Shown in pieces: positions 10,471-21,959 of a stretch of DNA of 64,000 nucleotides. Position numbers and translations under genes: made by a program. Origin of the DNA: Ophioderma brevispina (Eukaryota > Echinodermata > Ophiuroidea > Amphilepidida > Ophiodermatidae); NCBI GenBank assembly GCA_023653785.1, contig JAMKCH010010165.1, forward strand, positions 1 through 64,000. The letters are read 5' to 3'. The notes under the pieces are model-generated. The model was given only the letters and a program-made list of their open reading frames with translations. It was not told the DNA's origin and made no database searches. The stretch's first letter is position 1; each line of letters starts with the position of its first letter.

Positions 10471-10739
10471 ATCTTTCCAGCTTCATTCCCAATTCTTATT
10501 CAGTGGACAGGGTTTTAGTTTGCAATTTGTGCTTTCGTCAGATTGTAATTTATTGTGGGAAATTCCTCACCGATGACAGGAGATAAACAAGACCCGGCTA
10601 CCATGCATTTCCAATCTAATGATCTTTGTCTTATTCAGAAAAATCCCTGAAACATGTATTTCGAGAACCAATATTTTGATATAGGATATCTTTACTCATT
10701 CATTGTATTCATGTTGACAAGCATGAAATTTGAAGTGAG

Positions 10740-10830
10740 GATGAATTTAGTATTCTGCCACCACATCCTTCAACATACAGTTTATCTGTTGAGGCTGCCG
10801 AATTCATAGGGTGGTGGCACAATACAAAGG
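10740..10830 (+). repeat. Second copy of the SINE tail segment
   Basis: TAGTATTCTGCCACCACAT, then CAACATACAGTTTAT and GGTGGCACAATA, repeats 10394-10470 with a few changes, about 350 bp downstream. There is no tRNA-like head on this copy. Confidence 0.65.
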
Positions 10831-10859
10831 AATTATATCATTGATGTTGCCTATCTAAG

Positions 10860-11085
10860 CAGGCGCGTAGCCAGCCCGGTGGTTCTAAGGGGGGCAATTT
10901 CCTGGTAGGTGTAATAAATGTCCCGATTACAAGCAAAAATTTCCCGGTCGCAGGGCAAAAGAATCCGAAAAGTGGCTGATTTAACATGAATATCCACATT
11001 TTATTTCCCAATTTCCCCTCAAGATTTTTTTTAATTTAAGAGGGGGCACCTTTCCCCCCTTTTCCCCCACCTGGCTATGCCACTG
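10860..11085. mobile_element. hAT-like MITE with TSD TATCTAAG/TATCTAAA
   Basis: The left end CAGGCGCGTAGCCAG mirrors the right end (inverse CAGTGGCATAGCCAG). G-runs inside the left end pair with C-runs inside the right. The flanks are TATCTAAG (10852-10859) and TATCTAAA (11086-11093), an 8-bp duplication with one mismatch, as expected for hAT-type insertion. No ORF; non-autonomous. Confidence 0.8.
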
Positions 11086-11302
11086 TATCTAAAAGCATGA
11101 AAGTCTTTTTGAGTTTATCGTTACCCGCCCGCATCGCTTTTTGGAGACTAGAAATACCCACATCAAAAATTCAAGATTGCCAAAATAATTCATTTTTTTC
11201 AAAATATCATTTTCACGAGGTATAGCAATTGGAAACATATTTTTGTTTGTATAACATATTTTTGATAACACTGAATTTGAAGCAATTCTTGCGTAATGCA
11301 GA

Positions 11303-11499
11303 GGGGTCTACATGGGTAAAATTCAACACTCCTGACACTCGCGACACAGCCATTCTTATCTTGTGACACTTGCGACACAGTTGTTCTTATGGAATATCTG
11401 GTGAAATTTTGACACTTGGCTTCTTATCCAGTGACAGCCATTCATAAATCTTGCGACACTGCGACAGCCATAGTTCTTTTGTCGACCCATGTAGACCCC
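11303..11499. mobile_element. MITE with perfect 15-bp TIR and internal minisatellite
   Basis: GGGGTCTACATGGGT at 11303-11317 is exactly inverted at 11485-11499. ATGCAG occurs immediately outside both ends, a probable target duplication. The interior is made of four or five variants of TGACACTTGCGACACAGCC, partly followed by ATTCTTAT. It has no coding capacity. Confidence 0.85.
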
Positions 11500-12058
11500 A
11501 TGCAGGATAGGAACCTGCTTGGCCTGGCCCCTGGTAGGAACAACCAGACACCCTGCCGTTGGTGGTGACATTCAGCTCTATTTCAACTTGAGTAGTTTTT
11601 TTTTTGTGGTGTTGCTAGGTTCAATAAATCTATAAAATTCCACTTAACACCCATATTGGGTGCAATCTGTGTGGAGGTTAGTTATTGTGCTCTGTTCACT
11701 GATCATGCCACCATTGTGTTGACAAATCCTTGTCAATGTATTCCCTGTTCACCATCCACGCAAAACACACGCCCAGCTTTCATTACACATAGTTCGGTGC
11801 ATTTTATGCCAGTTTGTCACAAGTTTTGGAGCTCATCCTGTGCTTAAAGCCTAAGGGGCTTAAAGTCAGTTAACACACATTTTTAACTATAACTTTGCTA
11901 TTTCTAGTCCAGTTCAAGTACGCAACCTCTCCTACTACACTAGTACTACTACAAATATTATTCTTTATACCACCATCATTTTGAATTTTGTTGATAAATT
12001 TCTTTCTATTTTTTTTTTAATCGTTCCTACCCCTCATTCCCTGGGGTTATTTTACTCT
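11500..12058. other. No gene recognised
   Basis: Mixed DNA with T-runs near 11600 and 12010. The small frame at 11656-11847 has no known motif. Confidence 0.5.
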
Positions 12059-12060
12059 AC

Positions 12061-12417
12061 AGGTGCAACGATAGGATGGTCACATATGACGTGTCCCTTA
12101 AAAAATCAAAAGTTTTTTATTTTAATTTTTGCCCTGGTGTAAAGCATTCCATCAAAAAATACGCCCTCTGAAAGCATTAAGCAGATAAATGTTTCTTTGT
12201 ACAAAATTGTGAAATTTCTATTTCGTATACGAGGCAAATAACGAAATTCAGCCTATGTTTTACATTGACATATAGCAATCCAAATCACCTTTGTTCTCTC
12301 TTTTAAAATTTCTGTAGCCACAATACAAGGTAAGAAATCTATTTGTGTCTAATCTATTGAATTAGTGATTATGACACAATCTTTGGGGGTTCTCAAAATC
12401 TCTTGTTGCACCTTTAG
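12061..12417 (+). mobile_element. MITE family B, copy 1
   Basis: The left end AGGTGCAACGATAGGAT mirrors the right end (inverse AGGTGCAACAAGAGATTT). Internal landmarks such as AAAGCATTCCATCAAAAAATA, TTCGTATACGAGG and CAGCCTATGTTTT are shared with 61861-62218 in the same order. About 355 bp, no ORF. TTAA flanks are not preserved here. Confidence 0.8.
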
Positions 12418-12866
12418 CCCTGCACCTTGATTTTTATTGTTCGTGTTTGGGATTTTAAAATTTACGACGAGTGAGAATTCCTTAATTCTTATTCATTAAT
12501 TTTTGTCAATTCATTTATTGACTTTCAATTGGACTTAACAACTATGTTTTCATCATCATTCAAAGCGATTTGCAAAGAAAAAAGCACACTTCCTGTATAT
12601 ATTTCTCCTACGTGTCTAACCTAAGAACTTAAATGCATCACAGACTCACATTCTGACAAGAAATTGCAATACTGGCAGGGGCCGATTGTTTTTAGCCACC
12701 CCCATCCCCAACCCAACCCCCCCCCCACCCACCCACCCAAGTCCCCTCTTGCCCTCCTACCTCTCGGGGGGGGGGGGAAGAGAAAAAAATACCACACAAT
12801 TCTGTATTATACCACTGGGCCAAATCATTCCGCTTACAATCGGTTGCTTTTTTGTGCCCTGTCCCT
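12418..12866. other. Unassigned DNA with C- and G-homopolymer block
   Basis: A C-rich block followed by a G-run spans about 12699-12780. Frames over it (for example 12664-12870) are Pro/Gly artefacts. No gene is supported. Confidence 0.55.
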
Positions 12867-13470
12867 CTAGTTCTTCTGAGCATAACCTTTTGTCTTTCAT
12901 CATCTTTTTTTAACATTTGGACATTATCTTATATCAGCTAACGTAAAGTTATGCCGCTTGTTACATGGACTTGGTATCATCACAATACAAATTGCCAAAT
13001 TTAAAGTCAATCTGACAAATCGTCCCAAGATTTTTGAAACTTACCTCACACAGGAACTCTGTAGCATCTTACATACTACAGATCAAAATCCAACAATTGT
13101 TTTCATCCAAACGGTGAAAAAAAGTACTATGGATGAATTTTTTCAATCAACGCAGAAGTATTTACTCCCTAAAACTGTCCATGAGGAGTGGTTCCAGTTT
13201 TGGATTTTTGGCGGGTCCAAAGGTCGACACGTGTTCGTTTGTTGGTCACAAAACAACGTGTGGATACTTGTTCTGTAGTAGGTTAAGATCTTGTTTGTGG
13301 TAAGTTTGAAAAATCTCGACGATGTCAGATGACTTTCAATTTGGCATTTGCTTATTGTTGAAACCAAGTCCATGTACAGCGGCATAACCTTTACGTTAGC
13401 TGATATACTTAATGTCCAAAATGTTAAAAAAGATGAATGAAAGACAAAAGGTTATGCTCAGCAGAACTAG
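12867..13470. mobile_element. Foldback element, arms about 250 bp
   Basis: The left arm begins CTAGTTCTTCTGAGCATAAC and the right arm ends with its inverse (GTTATGCTCAGCAGAACTAG). Complementarity with modest divergence continues inward through CAGCTAACGTAAAG, CATGGACTTGGT and ACTACAGA, leaving a loop near 13115-13220. The apparent frames at 12958-13278(+) and 13143-13385(-) lie in the two arms and are mutual shadows, not genes. A transcript through it would fold into a long hairpin. Confidence 0.85.
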
Positions 13471-13844
13471 CCATGTCCCCACCACCCCCACCAAATAAAT
13501 CAAATGATTTCCACATCCTCTAAGGCCCCTCCTCCCCAAAAAAGTTTCCTCAGTTTTTGCACTAAAACATCCCCAATAATGGATGTTTGAGGACCAGAAC
13601 AGGTTGATACAGAGGGTAATTATACCATTGTGAGGACCTTCACCCTGACTTCCAATTCTGGTAGTATACCACCTGCAATCTACTGTAAATTAGCTGATAG
13701 TAGGGGCAGCCCCCCCCCCCCCCCACAGTTACCTGGCACCGGGATTGATTTGAGTCCCATATGGAATTAGAGAGAGGAAAAAAAAAACTTAATGGAAATT
13801 CTAGTTATTTACAAATTATGAATTATTAAAATATGAATTATTTG
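13471..13844. other. C-rich and unassigned DNA
   Basis: C-rich patches near 13479-13530 and a C-run at about 13711-13726. No gene. Confidence 0.5.
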
Positions 13845-13970
13845 ACCCCGGGCCGGCCAATCCGACCCGGCGCACACAAGAAAACTAAAAATCAAGTGTG
13901 TCAGGGCCTTAATTCAGTGTTCCTGCGCACCACATCCTTCAACTGCAGTTTTATTTCGTGATGAAATTTT
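13845..13970 (+). repeat. Degenerate SINE body/tail fragment
   Basis: CCCCGGGCCGG, then GGGCCTTAATTCAGTGTTCC and ACCACATCCTTCAAC, match the order of segments in the SINE at 10310-10430, without a recognisable B box. Confidence 0.45.
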
Positions 13971-14433
13971 CGTATTCTGCCCACCACTTAAATTTCGGCA
14001 ACCTTTTGACTGCGGTTTATTCCGTTAAAGACACCATCAGTGATTGAAAACTATTTTGAAATTTGCAGGACTAGCTTACAAAGTGAAGGATAAGCTGTAG
14101 AATGTTCAGTAGTTAACCTTTTCCACCTGAAGAATTGACAGAAAGGGAGAAAAACGGCAGTGTTCCCAAGATACGACTCTCCATTCAATTAACGTGTTTT
14201 GTAGTAAGTGTCCAACGGACCAGTAATGACTAAAAATTTTTCCGATTCTTTCTTATAGGTTGCTTCTGGTCGTGTCATATGCAGGTATGTTAGAATACAT
14301 GGTCAACTTTTTACACATACATGCAAAAATCTTGATTTTTTGATGATTTTTTTGGGGGATTTTCACATGATTTTAGGCAAACTAGGTATTTAAAAACGTT
14401 GCCGAATTTCGTAGCCTGTGGCAGAATACTAAA
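13971..14433. mobile_element. MITE family C interrupted by a family-A MITE
   Basis: The left end GTATTCTGCCCACC with AAATTTCGGCAAC inside is mirrored by the right end GTTGCCGAATTTCG with GTGGCAGAATACTAAAT. The arms are about 35 bp. Between them lies a family-A MITE, so C is older than A here. Confidence 0.7.
14025..14370 (+). mobile_element. MITE family A, copy 2 (right end lost)
   Basis: Starts TTAAAGACACCATCAGTGAT and keeps GGGAGAAAAACGGCAGTGT, CTCCATTCAATTAACGTG and GCTTCTGGTCGTGTCAT in order. The right TIR is missing or too diverged to see. Nested inside the family-C element. Confidence 0.75.
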
Positions 14434-15159
14434 TTCTTTCCGTTCTTCTGTTGCAAAGCTGCTCAATTCAGCGGGTTGAAAATGGCACATACAAATTCTT
14501 TCCCTGCCTGGAGTATCCAGATCCTATACACACTCAGGCTAAAGATGGCTAACTCACTGCTAAATTTCCAGTTTGCAAGTTTGGCCGAATTTAAAGGGCT
14601 ATAGCCTCGGAAATATTCATTCTTGTCATACTTTTATCCTCACATTACCTACCGCACACTCCCAAACCTTACCGACACTCACCAAATACCGACATTTATT
14701 CCGGTAAATTTATCCTCCTTGGATACCCAAATAGCATTATCATATTGAAATATCAAGGTTTTCACCCCCAAGTAACGTACTCAGAGACGATCATGTCGAT
14801 GCCATCAGAAGTCTGTCTGTCTATCCTCCCTGCCTGCCTTGTTTGTTTTACCTCATCTTTTCGTAGGCATTTTAATTTTCACTGCTCATGATAACTCCCT
14901 GTGAATACCCGGATGATCTGGATAAAAGGGCCCCAATTTTTTTGGGTTTGGGGAGGGATTCGACTCTGGATGGTCCGGATGCCGGAAGTCGAACCCTATC
15001 TATTCCAATTTTGCCGAAAAAGGGGGACCATAAATGAATTCAGCATGTGTTCCTTTGTTATCTGACATCTCTTAACCCCGGAATCTCTACCAAAGTCCAC
15101 GTCCGGACACGTTTAGACATTGCTTTTAAGTGTTAACTCCTTGGGGGTGACCTGGGTTG
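14434..15159. other. No gene recognised
   Basis: Unassigned DNA without long frames. The small repeated motif CCGGATG near 14912 and 14977 is the only thing noticed. Confidence 0.5.
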
Positions 15160-15320
15160 AATGTGCAAAAATATTATTATTGAAATTTTGTTTACTACCC
15201 ATTCCCCGCTATATTATTATTTTCGTTTCCATCGAATCATAAGCCTAAAAAATATTTTGTTCATAATTTGTTCCCCCTCGAAAATTAATGTGTTCCCTCA
15301 AAATAACCTTGAAATATAAA
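15160..15320 (+). repeat. TTTTGTTCCCTCGAAATAAT minisatellite, left part
   Basis: Several degenerate units of the TTGTTCCCTCGAAA type end at the TA where the long-TIR element begins. The array continues on the far side of that element. Confidence 0.7.
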
Positions 15321-15322
15321 TA

Positions 15323-16296
15323 CAGGTGTCTCAGAAAGAACGTTACCATCCAGAAACGGCCATTTTTGCTTACTAAATCAATTCTTATCCTGTTGTTTTA
15401 GCTTCATATTGTTAAAATTGTATAACCTACCTTAATGAAAGATGGTGCCGAAAATGTTGAAAGCAAGAAATAAAACGGTGAAGAAATAACCAAACAATGA
15501 CTATTTTCCTAAAAATGATGCAAACCTACCTTGTCCACGGCTAGCATGCATTAGCAGAGGAAACCATGGACGCAAATATCCCCAACATAAAAATGTTTAA
15601 GACACTCCTGGCCAATAATACTCTCAAATTCCAAGGTCCATTACTGGTTCTAGAGTTTATTGTTCAGTTCTCTACGCACTACAGCATAATTTACGGATAA
15701 TTATCCTGTTCTTTGACGACCACATCTATCTCCTTGCACCTTTTTAGAATCTTGCCATGCTCCAAATTTTTTCTCTGTTCCCCTTGATTGCCATCTTACT
15801 GGGAATCCTACTTTGAGGAAAAACGTTTACCCATTCACGATGAACGATGGTCCTTTAACCCAAGAGCAGTTCACCAGAATATGCCATTGTAGGAGTCGCG
15901 CTTTAGCCAAATTCATATTTGCATTATGATAGGAGACGGGTGATACGATTTAGGTCACTTCATGCTGATGGCAAATTAAGTGCATGTTTCAGGTGCTTTT
16001 TAGGCATTACATGTGAACAAATTAATTAAATCTGAGGAGTTACGTGTTCTTAAATCCATAAGAATTACAATGTTCATGTGTCTCTACTATTGCTAGCCGT
16101 GGACAAAGTAGGTTCACATCATTTTTAGGGAAATGGTAATTGTTTGGTTATTTTTTCACCGTTTTCTTTCTTGTTTTCACCATATGTTCCAAAAAGTCAA
16201 TACTTTCATAATATACAGCTAAAACAAGGATAAGAATTGATTAAGTAAGCAAAATTTGCCGTTTTTGGAGGGTAACGTTCTTTCTGAGACACCCTG
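15323..16296. mobile_element. Tc1/mariner-like non-autonomous element with about 200-bp TIRs
   Basis: Both ends read CAG(G)GTGTCTCAGAAAGAAC inward and are flanked by TA (15321-15322 and 16297-16298), the Tc1/mariner target duplication. The two ends stay complementary for about 205-230 bp, to GTCCACGGCTAGCA at about 15547 and 16092. The 540-bp centre holds no intact frame and I see no transposase motifs. It splits a minisatellite in two. Confidence 0.85.
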
Positions 16297-16298
16297 TA

Positions 16299-16520
16299 GG
16301 GGCCTATTTTGTTCCTTCAAAATAATTATTTTGTTCTGTCGCAATATTTTGTTTCCTCGAAATAATATTTCGTTCATATTTTGTCCCCTCAACAAGTAGG
16401 CCTACTTTGTTCCCTCGGAATAGTATTTTGTTCCCTCGAAATAATTATTTTGTTCTCTTGAAATAATTATTTTGTTCCCTCGAAAGAATAATTTCATTCC
16501 CTTGAAATGTTTCGTTCACT
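16299..16520 (+). repeat. TTTTGTTCCCTCGAAATAAT minisatellite, right part
   Basis: About nine tandem units of roughly 24 bp, variants of ATTTTGTTCCCTCGAAATAA. Isolated units occur again at about 16711-16752 and 20693-20745. Confidence 0.8.
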
Positions 16521-17549
16521 CGAATTGATTATTTCTTATGGGGGCGTGGGACACGAAAAAGTGGACCTAACCCCCCCCCCCCCAAACAAAAAAATATGGT
16601 TCTTTTTGACCTTTGAACATTTATCGCCAAAAGTGGACTTTCTGTTATTTTTTCTTAGATTTTTTATATCACTTTTTCGGGGGTTCGACCGCACCTCTGC
16701 GAAGGGCCTGATTATTTGCTCCCTCGAAATGATTATTTTGTTCCCTCTAGCAAGGGGACGTAGTGAAAGAGTGTGCGTTCGGATGATAAAATTGTGAATT
16801 TTGCACACAAGTACTTTCAGGCATTGATTAATACAATAAAAATGATGGAAGCAGTTGCCAACTCCCTTAATGGCCCCAGCGTGGGTTTCAATGTTATACA
16901 GGGTCAAAAATTGAAAATGTCCGATGGTTTAAAAAAGCACACATGGTGTTTGTCTGGTTACAAGGATATCAAGTAAAAATGTATAGTTTACACTATCATG
17001 GCGTAAAGTTCCGGAGGTACAACAGTTACGGAGGTACAAAAAACTGTAAAAATTGGGTGCTGAATGGAAAATAAAAAAAAAGTCAAGTTTGGTGTGTACC
17101 TGGGTCAAAAGTTAGGGAAAGTTGGCTTTGATTCAGGTAATATTGTGGTGCAAATTGTTTCCCTGTTAAGGATTGAAATAAGAATAGTTTGCCTTATGCT
17201 GTTATGCTTAGTTTTCACGTATCCAACAAATAAAGGGGGGGATCAAAGGTCATAGAATCCAATAGCTGCCCGAGGTAGAATGTTGACTTTATCGCCATTT
17301 GGTTAATAACAGACAGTAGATAGTCAAACCTATTCTAAGTTTCAATTTCTATGAAGTAACCCAACCACATTTTGACAAATTTACAAAAATTGGAGCAATT
17401 TTTTTTATTTTTTTTATTTTTTAAAACTTCCCAAAATTGGACTTTTTTTTACATTTTTTGCACAGTTTTACCCCGCATAATTCCAAAAACCATAAGTCAC
17501 AGGTAATATTCAGGCCAAAACCCTAGAGTCACAGGTATAATATTCATAG
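16521..17549. other. Unassigned DNA; C-run and stray minisatellite units
   Basis: A C-run at about 16570-16584 and two minisatellite units near 16711-16752. Frames at 16507-16797 and 17064-17255 lack motifs. T-rich stretches occur around 17400-17450. Confidence 0.5.
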
Positions 17550-20400
17550 GTGCCACCGGGGGCAGACTTACACCCTGGGAATGGGCAACTACCAAACTTG
17601 CAGAGTGTTCAATGTGTACCAATGTCTACAAGACAACCTACAATTCAGCTTTTTCGCAAGCAGATCTCTACCAACTTAGGTGCATCTTGCATTTATGACG
17701 GCGACTTTAACAGTCATAGCATTACCTGGGGTTACAGGAAAACCAAAACACGATGGAAAGCCACCCTAGAAGGACTGGGCCTCAACAAGCCGGTTTGTAC
17801 AAATATTGCACGACCCCAAGCAACAAGACACCTTGACAACTCCGGAGGGGGAATAAGGTCTACAAACAGCTTGACCTCGCCTTTTGCCAACATGGACACC
17901 ATCTCCATTCACGACTGTTCTGGACCGCTTTCCGAAGTCCTAACAGAGACCATCACTGATTGCTCAGGATAGCCTTGCTACAGCTATACAATCAAAGCAA
18001 AGTGAAAAGGTGGAACTCCCGACGCAAGGCGGGACTGGACCACGTTCAAGAACCTGGTGGAGTCAGAAGTACCCAACTCCCGACCACCAACATCTCCAAC
18101 CTGGACAATTTCCTACACAGAACTGTGTCAACTATTTATTAATCTAAAGCAAAGAAGACTATCCCATGTGGCTGCCGTCGATATATATCCCATCCGGGAA
18201 TGAGGAATGGGTGATAACTCTTTAAAATGACTTCGAAATTCTGAACCCGGGGAAGAAGTTCATCCAGGCTTCAGGACCTGACAAACGCTTGGACGGGAAA
18301 CGCCGCGAGCGCTGGGAGGAGACGGTCCAAGGAATCGAGTTCACCCACTCCAGCATGAAGGCCTGGAAGACTATAAAGAAAAGACTGTAAAACCGCCTCA
18401 CCGGCAGAATATCCAAACCATCGAATGGTCCAGTGACTGCAAGACTCAATGTGAGGAACTCTATTGCAAATGGTCGTTTCAAGAACTTGATAAGGATCAC
18501 AGCGCTTGTCAAAAAAGAGATCAACAAACTCCGTCGAGCCCCCGGAGTGACGGGTCACTTTCACCCATCCTTCTCACTAGATGAGATTACCTATGCTATT
18601 AGCCAACTAAAAAGTGGAAAGGCCCAGGGGCCTGTTAATATACCAGCAGAGTTCGTGATGCAATGCAGCCCACGATGTCTAGATTGGCTCTATGAGTTCT
18701 ACACATGTGCACTTCCAACCAGTCCTACCCAAGATCTGGAGGAGAGCTAGTATCATCGCACTCCCCAAACCAAAACAAAACCTGTCGAAACCTAAGAACT
18801 ACCGCCCGCAATCTGTCATACTGTGTGTCTCCTTCAAACTCCTTGATAAGGAGATCCTGGCCCGGCTGGAGCCCGTCGTCGAAACCCATTCTGCCTGACA
18901 AACAAGCATGATTTCGCAGTGGCCGGAGCACTGTCCACCCGATGTAAAACTCACAAATGATTATTGAGGAAAGCTTTGAAAAGAGCCGTAAGGCAGGCTC
19001 ATCTTGGTGGACCTTAAGAGCATATGACACCTGGAGCACCAGGGCATGACCATTCACGCTTCTCAGGACCATCCCGGGATCGTCACCTTGTACATGTCAT
19101 ATGTAACATGCTTGGCAAACCAGGAGCTTTTTCTTCAAAGGATCCAGTGATGGTGAAGAGTAGTACGTCTGAGCGTCGGGCTGAGGAACGGTGTACCACA
19201 AGGATCTGTATGGCTCAATGCTGTTCAACTTGTATAGCAGCGATTTACCTCAAACAAATTCTAGACATATGGGCTACGCAGACGATCTTGCCCTCCTTAA
19301 ATCGGATAGCAATTGGACAGAAGTAGGAAAGCCAACACTTACTACAGACATGGCCCACCTTGCAGCATATCTCAAGACCGGATTGACTGAAGTGAGCAAA
19401 GCCAAGACCACTGCTATTGCCTTCACCTGGCTCAAACACCAAAGAGGCTCATCGCCAGCTTCAATCAACCTCAATGGAGCGCCTCTGCATGCATACAATC
19501 CTACACCAAACCTACTTGGGAGTGAACGCTTGACCGGTAGCTTACTTACCGGTCAGCACCTCGCCATATGCGCCGAAGGTATCTTCGAGGAATAACCTCC
19601 TTTTTTGGTTTGTTATTGACTGGAATGGATTTTCTGTGGGTTACTTTTATATTTGGGGTTGGCCAGCCCAACGACCGCGTACGCACCACTGGCCTGGAGT
19701 GTGTGTGTGTGTGCAGCACTTGCTGAATATGCCGCCCCAGCATGGTGCAAAGCTCTCAACACAAAGAAGTGGAACACGGTACTCAACAAAGACCTGAGGA
19801 ACCATAACTGGCTGCCTACGCCCCACTCCATCTGAATTTCTCCCAGTGCTTTCAGGCATTGCACCTGCAGCACTTTCGGAGGGACGCACCACTTGACACA
19901 AACTAGTGGAATAAAGCCTATGCTGGACCTGCTTGCTGCATAACACGTCAAAGAATCACACCAACTCGGTAGACAGAGACTGCGCTCTCGCCGACTTTCT
20001 GCCGACAAGTGCAAAAATATCCAGTTACCATTGTCAACAGTTTACAGAAATGGAATTACTGCCTGGCTAAGACATTCCAAGACCAGATCCACTCTCTATT
20101 CACACCTAAGACAGAACTGCCGCCTGGCAGCAATCTCCCCGCAAGGAATGGGTCACCTTAACCTGGATTCGCACAGGAGTCGGTCGCTTCAACATCAATA
20201 TGCACTGATGGGGGCGACGGCCATCGCCCAGCCTGCCAATTTGGATATCCATCACAGACTGCGGATCCAATTCTCAATGAGTTGCCCAACTTGTCCGCCG
20301 GTGCATACAGATATCTCAAACCCCAAACCAATCAACATGAGTGGGCTCCAACGTTTACTATCATTTAGCTGGTACCTCATACGCAAGAAGAGAAGACAGG
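17550..20400 (+). mobile_element. Decayed APE-type LINE (Jockey/I group), copy 1
   Basis: About 2.85 kb carrying remnants of a LINE second ORF in the usual order: endonuclease, linker, reverse transcriptase, C-terminal zinc-knuckle-like region. The 3' end is near an AAGAAGAGAAGA stretch at about 20385. Many frameshifts and stops break it. The 5' end is probably truncated: only the last part of the endonuclease (GDFNSHS) is visible. The same family appears at 24006-25715. Confidence 0.85.
17690..20390 (+). pseudogene. Broken LINE ORF2: endonuclease tail, reverse transcriptase, C-terminus
   Basis: Endonuclease signature GDFNSHSITWGY at about 17701-17737. The pre-RT segment has RRERWEETVQGIEFTHSS (18299-18355). 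RT motifs follow: LKSGKAQGPVNIPAEFV (about 18610-18660), LPKPKQNLSKPKNYRP (18763-18810), FRSGRSTVH (near 18912-18940), GVPQGSV-like coding near 19185-19210 and YADDLALL, with the catalytic YADD codons at 19275-19286. Beyond lie LAEYAAPAWCKA (19719-19754) and a degenerate Cys/His-bearing C-terminus to about 20390. An intact copy would nick DNA and reverse-transcribe its own RNA at the target. At least eight frame changes make it non-functional. Confidence 0.85.
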
Positions 20401-21959
20401 TAATATAAACTATCCTTTTTGGATCCTTGCTACCAGACAAAAATTCATGGTTGCTTTTCAACACAATCGGAACATTAAAAAAATTTACACCATGTGTGAA
20501 CCTTGAAATCCAAAGCTGAGGGAGCCATGAAAACGGGGGCGTGGCACGTGCTTCTCAAATTTTTGATTATCAGAAATGTATACAAGTAATTGTGTACCAA
20601 AATTTCACAATGTTATCCACATTTGCACTCACTAACATTAGATTGTGCACTACAGTCCCACTACTCAAATAATCTTTTGGTCCTATCAACAAAAAAAGAA
20701 TTATTCGTTCCCTCAAAATAATATTTCCAGGGAATAAAAATATTGTTATTCTCTCATAATGAAAGGAAATACAACATTGCCACTATTCCTAAAATACACT
20801 TTTATCAATTCAGCATCCTGACATTCGAACCATTCAATAATTATATTTTTTAAATGTGTTATTTACATTGAATTATTCATGTTAACAATAACATTCTGGA
20901 AACATTGTAGGTAAATACAAAATGACTCCAAAAAACGTTGTTTTGTAGTTTGGGTTTTTTTATCTTCAATGTTTTTGAGTTATCGCAAGGTGCAGCATGC
21001 TGTCAAAACAAAGGAATTTACAAAAAAAACATTATGAGAAATGATTACCTTTAATAAATGCTTAAAGTGGAAAACATGAACAAAGACCCGAAAGAGACCA
21101 CCTCAATTGCAGAAACCTTGAGGTCAAGGGCCATCTGACTTCAATCTGGAAATCCATTGAGTGAACAACTTTATGAAGAATTACCAACGAAATAGGCGAT
21201 ATCAATGAATGGGAGCAAGTAACCAAATCAAGAGACTCGTTAGAACGAACATGTACCTTCACCCCTCCCCGAAGGACCCCAACCACCGCCACGATTGCAT
21301 CTAATGTAACCGTGTTAGCGCTACAACAAATTATGCATATTTAAGTTAGCCTCATTTGCTATTAAGCCGCATGTATCATTTTTTAAAAGACAAAAAAAAA
21401 AAAAAGAAAATTGACACACCATCATAGGCTTTCGTGCAGTGACGGAATTTTGCATATTCTATGTCCCGTTTCAAAAATATAGTGATTACGCTAATACCAC
21501 CCTCCAAAGGAAATGAAGAGACCAAAGCCGACCAAAGCATTTAACACTAAACCACCCACTCTGTCAGAGTTAAAGTGTGGCATCATGATTTAAATGGGCC
21601 GAGGAATTTCTGTAAAATTTGATATATAGTACATTCATTTGTGCTGATAACAAATCTGAAATAAAAAAATATAGCTTACCGTATTCGTTTTTGAGAAAAA
21701 GGACTTTCAAAAAGTACATTTTTGCCCCAAATTTTACATTATTTACCACGCAACTCTATGGGGAAATGTGATGCACCGATACTAAAGTGCCCCAAAAAGA
21801 TAACAAAGGGGCCGAGCGTTTTTCTGATTTTCACATATGTTTAGGTCTAAGTTGTATACTTGAAAATAACGAAATAAAAAAATGGTGTCACCATATTAGT
21901 TTTGCAATATATGGAGAACAGTTGCAATTCCTGTGCCCGGGGGTTCCTGTGAGCTGGAG
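20401..21959. other. No gene recognised
   Basis: AT-rich DNA after the LINE 3' end. Stray units of the TTCCCTC minisatellite occur at 20693-20745. A frame at 21062-21292(-) has no recognisable motif. Confidence 0.5.

Noticed and set aside
12958..13385. Frames of 106 and 80 codons on opposite strands
   Set aside because: They occupy the two arms of the foldback and mirror each other; no domain.
17960..18142. Small separate gene inside the LINE
   Set aside because: The frame is part of the pre-RT linker of ORF2, shifted by an indel.
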